NCBI GenBank assembly: GCA_900095095.1 | Contig: FMBT01000328.1 | Location: 186,001 to 250,000, forward strand | Length of the DNA stretch: 64,000 nt | Direction of reading: 5' to 3' | From: Fragilariopsis cylindrus CCMP1102 | Taxonomy: Eukaryota > Bacillariophyta > Bacillariophyceae > Bacillariales > Bacillariaceae | Part shown: piece by piece, positions 46,901 through 55,700 of the stretch | Numbering within the stretch: the stretch's first letter is position 1 | Layout of the letters: every line of letters begins with the position of its first letter | Translations under genes and position numbers: made by a program | Notes under the pieces: model-generated | What the model was told of the DNA's origin: nothing | Seen by the model: only the letters and a program-made list of their open reading frames with translations | The model's database searches: none

Positions 46901-47341
46901 TTCTGCTAACGATTCTACCAGTACTAGTTTCCGATCGACATCCTCCAATGCGTCTTCAGCCTGTTGTTGGTGATCTAGAACAGAACGCCCAATGCTGCTG
47001 CTATTGATGTTGTCAACGTCATCGTTGTTTTCCAACAATAAGGCTGCCGCGTATGAAAAACTAGCTTCGTTTCCTGTAGCTGTTGCCATCGTCGTCGTTA
47101 TTAGTTGTTCTGCGGTATGATTATTATCGTTGGTATCCTCTTTGCCTTTGCCTTTATCGTTATCACTGTTACCGTTACCGTTAACATTCACATGCATCCG
47201 ATGCTCAGTTAGCAGTGGATCTTCACGCAATAGCAATTGCAAAGAAGATGCAGCTTGTGCTCCTAACGACGATTCGGACTTATCTGTTCCAGCGGCGGAC
47301 ATTCGTCTAGTCGACGCTTCTCTATTAAGCGAGAACGACAT
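43868..47341 (-). CDS. COG5: Conserved oligomeric Golgi complex subunit 5
   Basis: Subunit of the COG tethering complex (lobe B with COG6-8), which docks retrograde vesicles at the Golgi. Single exon, 1157 residues, longer than animal COG5 (about 840-860) because of Asn/Asp and Ser/Thr spacers. Support: the helical N-terminal part DRLKRQGDVLEGVASRVETS, RLSRVLKLSATLKMILRLQF and AAASVAVIEDLLSKPEL; then IQLGATLQVYYHLGELPQAS, closely like the COG5 LQVFYNLG segment. Later come RQMLFWTGLDD and VFHYLFSFAPDLLTSPH (COG5 LHHLFSRAP-like). The last 13 residues and the 3' flank are shared with the coiled-coil gene at 40052. Frame fully intact. Other COG/exocyst helical-rod proteins are the alternative, less likely. 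Confidence 0.85.
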   Translation of the reverse strand: MSFSLNREASTRRMSAAGTDKSESSLGAQAASSLQLLLREDPLLTEHRMHVNVNGNGNSDNDKGKGKEDTNDNNHTAEQLITTTMATATGNEASFSYAAALLLENNDDVDNINSSSIGRSVLDHQQQAEDALEDVDRKLVLVESLAERVSRTSPEAVAGPLLRLHGHAIETISEEDDDQNDKDNDEKGEDGNAIGSGSYHTSTMTTTTTLIATRERCDRLKRQGDVLEGVASRVETSLTRGLTRMEKATNRLSRVLKLSATLKMILRLQFEASKLENFMLDDLRDLTRAAASVAVIEDLLSKPELRIKPHSNVEKIDVVEAIRPHATKTAAAVREAAAALLSQQQQQQGDDGSNRTSLSSSSSSIIQLGATLQVYYHLGELPQASWSAVNHALMAAEKATNDFWSPTTLTNLQETATTEAKLSASSKKLSDTNVQRALKIKLKEFRARAATRWADEIAEACVQVWNLQQVLLRKSDPVSRQVFRDVVAAAPVPEKFRSRNDQQDENGDDGYSNIDKNNTKDWSIFTLYWDRLCQRMGERLKHIITYENGKFAPDVAALYPTTRSATLHMLASLQDTMQAAGVSGSAMMASLDETASSSSTNAFMGVLGGSAALDDPFLQWSTQVVDEDGLNGTSSGGEGGATNKRNGPVTTSADSWTMIGGVGESGGASSSTTGVGSSTTTSMSVVFNSPEWLTLQGNHASQMGLFRMQVAFLDASSERLCAPLEYMFGENVTIDDVGNAISHLPLLPSKYDIQRFDTIIRQELAMADPREGGGELSAVNMIAENVVQMISQFCSQAENAVSNVGEDGCLTTDGFPSEALVHDMKVTKIMFFMSECLQNASEKVFLEPYRPAVTPQLEEVSSISMHALLPARKEIDSMVNKLIVYPLCRALNRRVARMMGRMHQEGTYLHQGGIDQSEGNTSSFVQKHLSGFYDSLFTTFLQKLPPPYSIVVGSAVSIFSVYTFVSNASLIRPMGEDVKLQLTQDLADFELVIDQFMTRAGGNVDSKTLNTIGNGKPYAELRAVRQMLFWTGLDDTTKPAVTIAKSFSREVWVRDIRPSTVFHYLFSFAPDLLTSPHHWKRLRVDEYVMTLVSLDGDIDEGESLDWMTTMACCDSYKQRESAQSTFLGNNSDKIDGDPRVAAILMALGPELLQRRRS

Positions 47342-47829
47342 CTTTTAGAAAGATAACTATGATGTCTGAAGGAAGCTATCGCTGTGGGTGAGGATCGTGC
47401 AGCAGTAAGTAGAATAATGAAAGATTCCTTCTTGTTTTATTGATTTTATGAGATGTTATTGATGTTATGTCTTTTTGTTTGTATTCAATACAATGTATAT
47501 ATCATACCTTTTCGACCTTTTCAACATGAGACAATTGGGGTTGGATTCGGGGGAGGTTGAAACGGGGGATAAAGTGATAAAGTGTGACTACTTACTGTAT
47601 TCGAATTTGAATTAAATTTTTTTCTCACAAATTGTCAGTCATCTCTTTTTGTATTATTGTTATACGTGTTACTCTCAATTAATAGGTTACTTTGGCATAG
47701 TTCATACACAATAATAGGACTACTGTAAGATACATTCCTATTCTTCTCGTCGTATCTCATCCTCGAAGCTGCTTCTACCATTATTTTTACTTGTAGCGGG
47801 TTTTAGGGTTTGCTATAATTTCGGAAATT
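47342..47829. promoter_or_regulatory. Divergent region, COG5 / CRY-DASH
   Basis: About 490 bp between divergent starts; AT-rich with no gene. Presumed promoters for both genes. No specific element recognised. Confidence 0.5.
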
Positions 47830-49515
47830 ATGGCGGCAAGAAATATACCGCATGGAAGTACAAATACGTCCATTAATATCCAATGGTTTCGATTGATGGA
47901 TCTACGACTACACGACAATCAATCGTTGGTAAAAACAATTGAATTCGCTAAGAAAGATCTAACAGGAATATTACCAATATTTTGTTTCGATCCACGAATT
48001 TTTGGTAACGAAGCAAGGTCAGAGTTTGGTTCTATCAAATGTGGTCCTCGTCGTGCTAAATTTATTTTAGAGGGAGTGCTAGATTTGAGAAAACAACTCG
48101 AATCAAGAGGTTCTGGTTTCATTGTAGCATACGGTAAACCTGAGGTCGAGTTCGTGAAAATATTGAAGATGATTGATCCAAACAGAGACATTCCCTGTCG
48201 CATTTTTTGTCAGGAAGAGGTCTGCTCAGAAGAGCTATTAGTCGATAACGCTGTCCGCAACGCGATCACTCGCCATTACAACAAATCTAATTTACATCCA
48301 GTATGGGGTTCTACATTATAATAACATGATGATCTTCCTTTCAACGATGGAGTATTTGGCATGTCCGACACGTTTACTCCTTTCCGAAAGATTGTCGAGG
48401 AAAAATGTCAAATCGGGAATCCACTTCCAATACCAGCAAAGAGGAATTGAAAATTGTAGATATCGACGAAATAGATAAATGTTCTGCGAACTATATGCCG
48501 ACTTTATCAGATCTAGGGTATAATCAGCAACAGATCCAACACGCAAATACAGTCCATGAACGTGGTGTCATGAGCTTCATTGGTGGGGAGACTGCCGCTT
48601 TGGCAAGATGTAAGGAGTTTATTTGGGATAAAGATCTAATCAAAGTTTACTTCGATACGCGTAATGGATTAATTGGGCCCGACTATTCGACAAAATTTTC
48701 ACCCTGGCTAGCTCACGGTAATATTTCACCCAGACATATTGCAATGTCGAAATTATGAAGAAATGCGAGTCGCCAATAAAAGTACATATTGGGTCGTCTT
48801 TGAATTATTAGTGCGTGATTATTTCAAATTCTTTGCCAAGAAACATGGTAACAAAATTTTCTTTTCGGGTGGGACCACTACCGGTGCAGAGAAGAAATGG
48901 GGGTCTGATAAACGCCACATAACTGCTTGGAAAGAAGGAAGAACTGGTTTCCCCTTTGTAGATGCCAACATGAGAGAACTAGCCGAAACTGGTTTCATGA
49001 GTAATCGTGGCAGGCAGAATGTTTGTTCGTTCCTTGCACATGATTTGAATCAAGATTGGCGGTACGGTGCTGACTATTTTGGAAGCATTTTGCTGGATCA
49101 TGATGTCCATTCGAACTGGGGAAACTGGTGTGCTGGAGCAGGCATGACTGGGGGACGAATTAACAAATTCAACATCGTCAAGCAAAGCAAGGATTATGAT
49201 CAATATGGTGATTACGTACGACGCTGGCTGCCAGAGTTAAAAGATGTGCCAGTAGATTTTTTGCATCAGCCATGGACAATGTCTCAATTTCATCAAATAG
49301 AGAGCAATTGTCGTCTTGGTGTTGACTACCCAGATCCGATTGTACCTCCATATAATCCTAAACAAGGTGGTGGAAAAGGGAATGGAGACAATCGTAAGCG
49401 TGGAGTTAGGGAGCAAAAGAAGAATAATAATAATAATAATAATAGAAATAGAGGCCGAGGTCAGCGTGAAGATATGAAAAGTTTAAAACAGGGCCAGATT
49501 ATTATGAAGGATTGA
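47830..49515 (+). CDS. CRY-DASH: CRY-DASH cryptochrome/photolyase, frame broken
   Basis: FAD photolyase/cryptochrome of the DASH clade; family members repair CPD lesions in single-stranded DNA and may sense blue light. Landmarks in order: IQWFRLMDLRLHDNQSL (DASH has WFRNDLRLHDN; here one extra Met), CGPRRAKFILEGVLDLRKQL, DTFTPFRKIVEEKCQIGNPL, STYWVVFELLVRDYFKF, TGFPFVDANMRELAETGFMS, NRGRQNVCSFLAHDLNQDW, then KQSKDYDQYGDYVRRWLPEL. The tail is Gly/Arg/Asn-rich. Unlike its neighbours it is broken in several ways: two consecutive in-frame TAA codons (48319-48324) between GSTL and HDDLPF, one missing A near 48439, and one extra A near 48743. Either a recent pseudogene or badly called consensus; no single splice choice repairs it. 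Confidence 0.82.
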
Positions 49516-49892
49516 TATTAGATCCATTGTATCGATCACAATTGCTATAGCAGAGCAAAATTATTAAATATAGTAGTGGTAATATATAGTTTTACAGTGA
49601 GATAACGCGTAACCTTAATTTTACCATCTAAAGCTTGCTTCATTTGAGAAGCTCATCGTGACTGCCTGTATTGCTTTGGACGAGAGGTATTTATGCATAC
49701 CTGTCTATCTAGCTAGCCGCAATAGTTGTGAGATTTCTATTTAGTACAGATAAATAATATTGACGCATATTGGAATTTTTGTTGTAACCCTAGGTAAAAT
49801 TTACGCCCAAAAGCAAATAGGTAAATGCGTGGATGTAACAACGTCATATAATTTATTTTATTATATCATGGAAAAATATACTAGTACGCACA
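49516..49892. other. Convergent 3' flanks, CRY-DASH and repeat protein
   Basis: About 380 bp of AT-rich DNA between two genes that end facing each other. Nothing recognised. Confidence 0.55.
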
Positions 49893-51514
49893 TTAAAACA
49901 TTCCTGAACCAGCATTGATCCGTTCTGCAAGACTAGGACCACCAACTCCTCCATCATTTCTCAATCCATGATCTGCTGCTTCTACTTCAGCAGATACTGG
50001 TATTTCTATAACCGCAACTGCTCCAGATGATGACGATCCACTGGAAAGAATATTTGAAGCAAGACTGGTAGCTTTTTCATTTTCCATCACTCCCCATCTC
50101 GATTTACCTGCTGCAGCGGCGGCGGCTATTCTGGCATTACGAATGTCGTATATGGAAGGAACACCAGAGTTTATGACATCCAAAACAGGAGCTGATGAAG
50201 GAGCGGTGATTACTGCAGCGTCACTTCCACCGGTAAATAGTTGTTGACCAAGATTCACACGTTCTGCTAATGATGGTCCTCCGACGCCTCCATCATTTCT
50301 TAATCCATGATCTGCTGCTTCAACTTCAGCTGCAGCAACGGCCGGTGTAGATGAGGTTGACGATGACAAGGAAGGTTTCGAGGCCTCTTCGGTTGCCTTT
50401 TCTGATTCAGCATTACCCCATCGTGATTTGCCAGCCGCTGCTGCTGCTGCTATTCTCGCATTTCTTTTGCTGTACAAATCATCGGAGCTTGATAAACTTA
50501 TCTGGGATGGAGTAGTTGATCCATTGACAACCGCGCCATTGACGTCTACTTTACTTGGCTCTGACTGGGATAAACTTATGTGGGATGGAGTAGTTGATCC
50601 ATTGACAACCGCGCCATTGACGTCCATTTTGCTTGGCTCTGACTGGGATTTTACATTTACTTTGGTATCATTGGATGATATTTGGACCTTAGCTACTTCC
50701 TTATCACCCCAACGAGACTTACCAGCCTTACCTGCCGCCGCCACATTAGCATTACGTGTATCGTACAATTTTGTATCCGACGAAGATTCCACTATATTGA
50801 CCGGCGTCGAACTATCAGTAGCAGAGGATGATGCCTGTAATAGAGCTAACTTCCCCTCATACTTGGCAGCAGTAGCTGCTTCCGCCGCCATTACTGCCTT
50901 CATTTTTTGAAGTTGGGATTCAACAATATATTTTGCCATAAATTGTTGGTACTGGACTAATTTCGCTGCAAGTTCCGCTTTCGACATATCGCTTACTGCC
51001 AGACCGGATGATGGTGGTGGAGCTGTTGCTGCGACAACAATTCCTGCTGAACTCTGTTTGGCATCGTCAGTAGATTCTTTAAGAGCAGTAACCTCACCTC
51101 TCAGTACCTTACAAAAGAAATGGAGAATATGGTGCATCGGATTTTCAACTACAATTAGAAAACGAATTTGTAGAAACGAACGAACGAACGAACGAACAAC
51201 GATCAAATGTCTTGAATACGTTCTTCTTCTTATCCTTATCCTTGACTTACATTAATCTGAGCATTCTTCTTATCTTCAACTTCTTTGACTGCTCGAATTT
51301 TTTCTTCATGTGCCTTGACCATGTAATCTGTTAAGTCTTCTGGAGATAGAAATAACGACGATGATGATGATGATGATGATGATTCGGTGGCGGTAACTCG
51401 TCTACCTATCGTACATTTCAAATTATTTGCCTGCCTTGTATACATGAAACTATGAACCGGAGACGCAGCATCCAATAGGACGAGAGCGGCAACGACTGAA
51501 CTTGTGAATTTCAT
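49893..51514 (-). CDS. Plastid-type Ala-rich repeat protein (SRWG repeats)
   Basis: Two exons: 51514-51251 and 51107-49893 (GTAAGT donor; AAG acceptor), 492 residues. The N-terminus is a signal peptide (MKFTSSVVAALVLLDAASP) ending VHSFMYTR, compatible with a diatom plastid presequence with Phe at the cleavage point. Then come a helical, charged segment (LSPEDLTDYMVKAHEEKIRA) and a Lys/Ala coiled-coil-like region (residues about 128-178). The rest is low complexity with three copies of a motif, Y-D/S-x-RNA-x-x-AAA-x-x-AGKSRWG, at about 202-222, 299-319 and 407-427. Two copies of a second motif, EAADHGLRNDGGVGGPSLAE, lie near 353 and 466. A 26-residue tandem (QSEPSK...NGSTTPS) lies near 243-294. 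Family not recognised. The spaced identical motifs in disordered linkers resemble a multivalent scaffold. Confidence 0.85.
50491..50646 (-). repeat. 78-bp tandem duplication in SRWG repeat gene
   Basis: Two adjacent 78-bp units, 50491-50568 and 50569-50646, almost identical. Each encodes 26 residues of the QSEPSK(M/V)DVNGAVVNG type, so the gene has expanded recently in frame. Confidence 0.9.
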
Positions 51515-51778
51515 TTTGTTTTTCTTCTTCTTCTTTATTCTTTTATGTAACGAGACCGAGGACGTAGGTCAAATTCTTGTTTGTTTTGGGAAACGAAAAA
51601 GATAATTTTTTTTTTTTTTTGATGTGTAGAAAATTGGATTGATTCTCGCTAAGTTGCTTTTTTATGTTCACCAATGTTATGTTGACAGACTTCTGAAAGA
51701 ACTACTAATACATGGGGAAAAAAAAGCAAATACGTACGACAAGACATGGTACCGGTATCATTCAACTCATGCAACAAT

Positions 51779-51948
51779 CTATTTATCGCAAAAATATTAC
51801 GTAGAGGTAGGTTTTAACGTTCTGACGCCCATACACCAATCAAATCTCATCGTAAAAATGTGTCTATTTATCGCAATAATATTACGTAGAGGTAGGTTTT
51901 AACGTTCTGACGCCCATACACCAATCAAATCTCATCGTAAAAATGTGT
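51779..51948. repeat. 85-bp tandem duplication
   Basis: Units 51779-51863 and 51864-51948 begin CTATTTATCGCAA and end GTAAAAATGTGT. They differ at one base (AAAAATATT versus AATAATATT). Such near identity implies a recent event. Confidence 0.95.
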
Positions 51949-52026
51949 TTGAAGGCAGGGTTCATAAAAAAGAGGGGCGCGTCACGAACAAAAATTCTCG
52001 CGTTTATTACCCCTGTTTGAAAATAT

Positions 52027-52513
52027 ATATATACTGTACACTTGCAATGCATCACATTTTCCAAATTTCAAATGCGCGCAACCCCCATGAAGTTATATAT
52101 CATTAGCAAGCTCAACGGACTGAGATTCAGTTTTTAAAGGGCTCCTGGCGTGAAAGAGTGTTTTTCGGAGAATAATTGAGTTTAAAAGAATAAGAGTAAA
52201 CTTGCTTTAACACAGGATAATTTCCCCTTTTCGTGAGTCTAAAATTATGCGCGCATTAGTGTTTATCGCGCGTAACAAATATTAGGGTTTAACACATATT
52301 TTAGTCACGCTCTCCTGGGACTGATTTGTACAAAAACTGGGGCGCACCAAGGAAGCTTCAAAAATCCATTTAAAACTTAACGAAAAATACCACTACACGC
52401 GTCACATTCTGCTGCGTGTAGTGGTGTGCTTACTTATGCCCAATTCCAAATATTTACGATTTGTTGGCACGCCCGTTTTAAAATGTGATCCATTGCAAGT
52501 GTACAGTATATAT
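52027..52513. mobile_element. MITE-like element with 34-bp terminal inverted repeats
   Basis: Left arm 52027-52060 starts ATATATACTGTACACTTG. Right arm 52480-52513 is its reverse complement with one mismatch in 34 (33/34). The 487-bp interior has no coding frame, is rich in GCGCGC/CGCG words, and holds a perfect 12-bp hairpin. TA-rich flanks would fit a TA target site, but the duplication cannot be delimited because the arm ends are themselves TA repeats. A non-autonomous DNA transposon is the simplest reading; a single copy is seen in this window. Confidence 0.7.
52389..52425. repeat. Perfect 12-bp stem hairpin
   Basis: ACCACTACACGC (52389-52400) pairs with GCGTGTAGTGGT (52414-52425) around a 13-base loop. 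It lies inside the inverted-repeat element. Confidence 0.9.
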
Positions 52514-52719
52514 CAACGTCGCTGCTCGTCCGTCGTCCGTCATGCTATGCAAAGATTTTTTGTGAGCTGTGTTCATGCTAACTTAGAGTAAACAAAGGTT
52601 GCTCAATGACAACGACCTGGTAGAAGCCATCAAGAGACCAAGCCAAAGTCAGAAGGATTCCAGCAACAACAATTTCGTTTTAAATTAAAGAGGAAGCAAA
52701 AAAAACGCACATTGACACC

Positions 52720-55700
52720 ATGTCAACCCCCAACTCTCGACCTGTCCATCCGTGTTTTCTTTCCGTATTCGAAGGAAAGACAGGAGTTGAATATTCGACA
52801 TGGGCTCATGTGACGAAAAATAGCTTAGATAATGGTCGTGGTGGTAAAGGTTTGCCTGATTTAATAACGGCCCATGCTTCTTCCTTGTCCATATATCGGG
52901 TAGAAGAATCGACCGGAAAGTTACTTCTTGTACATACATATTCAAACTTAGCGGGAAATGTTTGTTTTTTGGAGACACTCCGTGTCGACGACAGTAGCAG
53001 TAGTAGTAGCGACGATGATGACGACGACGACGACGAGTACGATGAAAATGATATCAATAAACAACAACAACAACATGCCAAGAAACGACGAAGTGGAATA
53101 ATAAAGGATCGTCGTCGACGACCGGATGCGATATTGATTGGATTCTGTGGTCATCCGCGATTGGCTATAATTCATGTCCAACCAGATTTGTTGTTGGCAA
53201 CGACATTATTGGATTTGACACCAGCGCTTACGGAAAATTCCTACGGGGCCGTTACTCCTTTGGAACAAGATTTGATTGCTAGTTTATTTCAAAAAGATTG
53301 TCAACATCAAGCTACTGTTTCTGTCGTATTGGGAGGCGGGATTTCATTAGTTTGTCTTCAACTCGAATACAGTACCGCAGTGGGAGGTTGGAGGGCGGTA
53401 GAAGAACCATATATTCTTCCCCTGTCTACACTAGCAGAAACAATCGATAAAAATGCGATCGCAGGTGGTGGTGGTGGTGGTCATCAAAACAATTCCTCGA
53501 ATCAAAATCGTAATCAAAATGGTAACAATAAGGATGAAAAGTCTCTGTCTATCGTCACTGGTTTCGGTGATATTTTGTCAACAGCATTTCTACCTGGATA
53601 CCTAGAGCCTACAATGGTAATTTTACATTCAAACCCATATGTAGGTCATGCCTGGTCTGGTCGATGGGGACGAGAAGATGGTGGAAATCGCTACTCTTTA
53701 GTCTTGACTGCGGTTACTGTCACGGTTGGCCATCAACGGTCTGCATTGTTGTGGTCAACGGAAGTTCCCGCCGATGCCATGTACGTGTACACGTGTCCAT
53801 TGAATAGTACCGATCCTAATAGTAGCAATAAATCTATGAAACAAAGAAGCGGGAGTAGTTCGAGTAACATGGCCGCATGTTTAGTCCATTGTGTCAATTC
53901 CGTCGTTTTTATTTCTAATACTGGACAGATCCAACAGTGTTTAGCGGTGAATGGTTGGGCCGAATCGGCATTATCGGTAGCCTATTCCGGTATTGTAGCA
54001 GGAAATCCCTGGCCGTTTCCAAAACAATCAATACAACTAGATGGGGCACAATTCACTCCCGTCAACGCCACTACATGGTTTGTTGTATTACGACGAGGAC
54101 AAGTATATTTGTTACAAAACAACAACAATGACAACAACAATTCGGACGTCGTCGGTGAATTTTCTTTAATGTCCCTATACCAAACAGTAGGTGCCGTTGG
54201 CGAAGTTTCTCACGTTAGTTGTTATCCTATGGGAAAGTACGGTGCAGAATCATTGGGAGAATCTGACAAAATTTGGGGCAAAGACTCTTTGTTGTTTTCA
54301 TCGCCAATTACGACCAACAAGGCAGCGAAAATATTACAAGCGATGGTTGATATAGGTCTTCTTTTTGTTGCTAGTCGAATGGGTGATTCTTCTCTACTTG
54401 GATATGCGTTGGGGAAAACGTCCGTGGTAGATGCACTAAAAACTGAACCTGGCCTTGGTAACGTCAAAAAGGAAAATACTATAGTGCCAAACAAGGGGGA
54501 AGGAACCATGCCTGTTGTGCAGATTTCTGCTAATAATAATAAAAAGAAAACGGTCATGATGGATGATGGTTGTAAAGAGTATGAACAAATATTACAACTG
54601 GAGGAAGCAGCCTTATATGCTCCTTCTACTGACGAAAGATCAGAAACTCTCAACGTAATTCCACCAAGTGACGACGACGAGGAAGAAAATGAAGAGGTTC
54701 GGTCCAAGAGAAAACGTGCACGCTTTAGTAATTTGAGTGTGGTGCGATCACTCAACGTTCTCGATTCATTGAATGCTTTAGGACCTTTAGGTCCAGCTTG
54801 TTCGGGACCGCTTTCCCCAAGCCCGGAGGTTGTTATAGACCCAACTGATTCTACTAGTGCTAGCACAACAGCTCCTATTGGGACCGCAGGGTATATATTT
54901 CCTTGTGGATTCGGGTCCAGTGGTGGTCTAGCACTACTCTCGTTACCTGGACGTGATGATCGAACTATATTGGCAGAAGCGGATTGTATCAATGCCAAAG
55001 CATTGTTTAGTCTCCCTCGTCGTAACCTAATCCTTTTAACGATGTTGCCGGAACATGGTGGAACGAAGGTCTTTAAGTTAGAAGGAGAACCGTCGTTGGT
55101 ATCAGCTGAGTCATCTGCTAAGAAAGGAGAGGCTGAACACGATTTAATTGAAGCCGATCTTAACGAATGGTGCCCAAATGAAGACACCCGTGATTTCTTC
55201 ACAACTTGCAACGTGCTAATGAGTATCGATTTAACTGATGATTCTTTTCTCGTTTTAGCAGCCTCACCTATTGACGAAAATTCAGAATCATATTTCATAA
55301 TTGTCTTTCACGATGGAAAGGGTATGATCAGTATGAAGGCTGCGAACCAATTGGATATTCCACAGGGTGAATTCATCACAACTGTACGGGCAGTTGAAGA
55401 TCAAGAATCGGAGCAAGTCTTACTTGCTTGTACCTTAACAACGGGTGAATCAAAAGTGATTATGATCTCTAGCGAGGGGTCTGTTAACGAAGAACATTCA
55501 TTTACAATCGATACTCAAATGGATACTGTAGACTATGGTGACGAAGAAGTAGAAATTTTGAGCGACGAAGAGAAATTTTATTCTGACAGAAACATCGTAT
55601 CGGTTGATATATTCAAGGCACCAAAGTCATTCTTCGTTTCGAATTCCACAGACTATGGCGGGAGCGAAAATTCTGAAATACCCATCAACGATTCAGGTGA

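Larger units (their letters stand above)
51515..52719. other. 1.2-kb intergenic region with repeats
   Basis: Lies between the divergent SRWG repeat gene and CPSF1. It contains a T-run at about 51607-51620, an 85-bp tandem duplication, and a 487-bp inverted-repeat element with an internal hairpin. No protein gene is accepted. Confidence 0.7.

Noticed and set aside
51779-51948. Tandem 85-bp units as a CRISPR-like array
   Set aside because: Only two directly adjacent copies with no spacers, in a eukaryotic nuclear setting.
52806-53181. Minus-strand Ser/Leu-rich frames opposite the CPSF1 start
   Set aside because: They are the reverse of the Asp/Ser codon runs in CPSF1.
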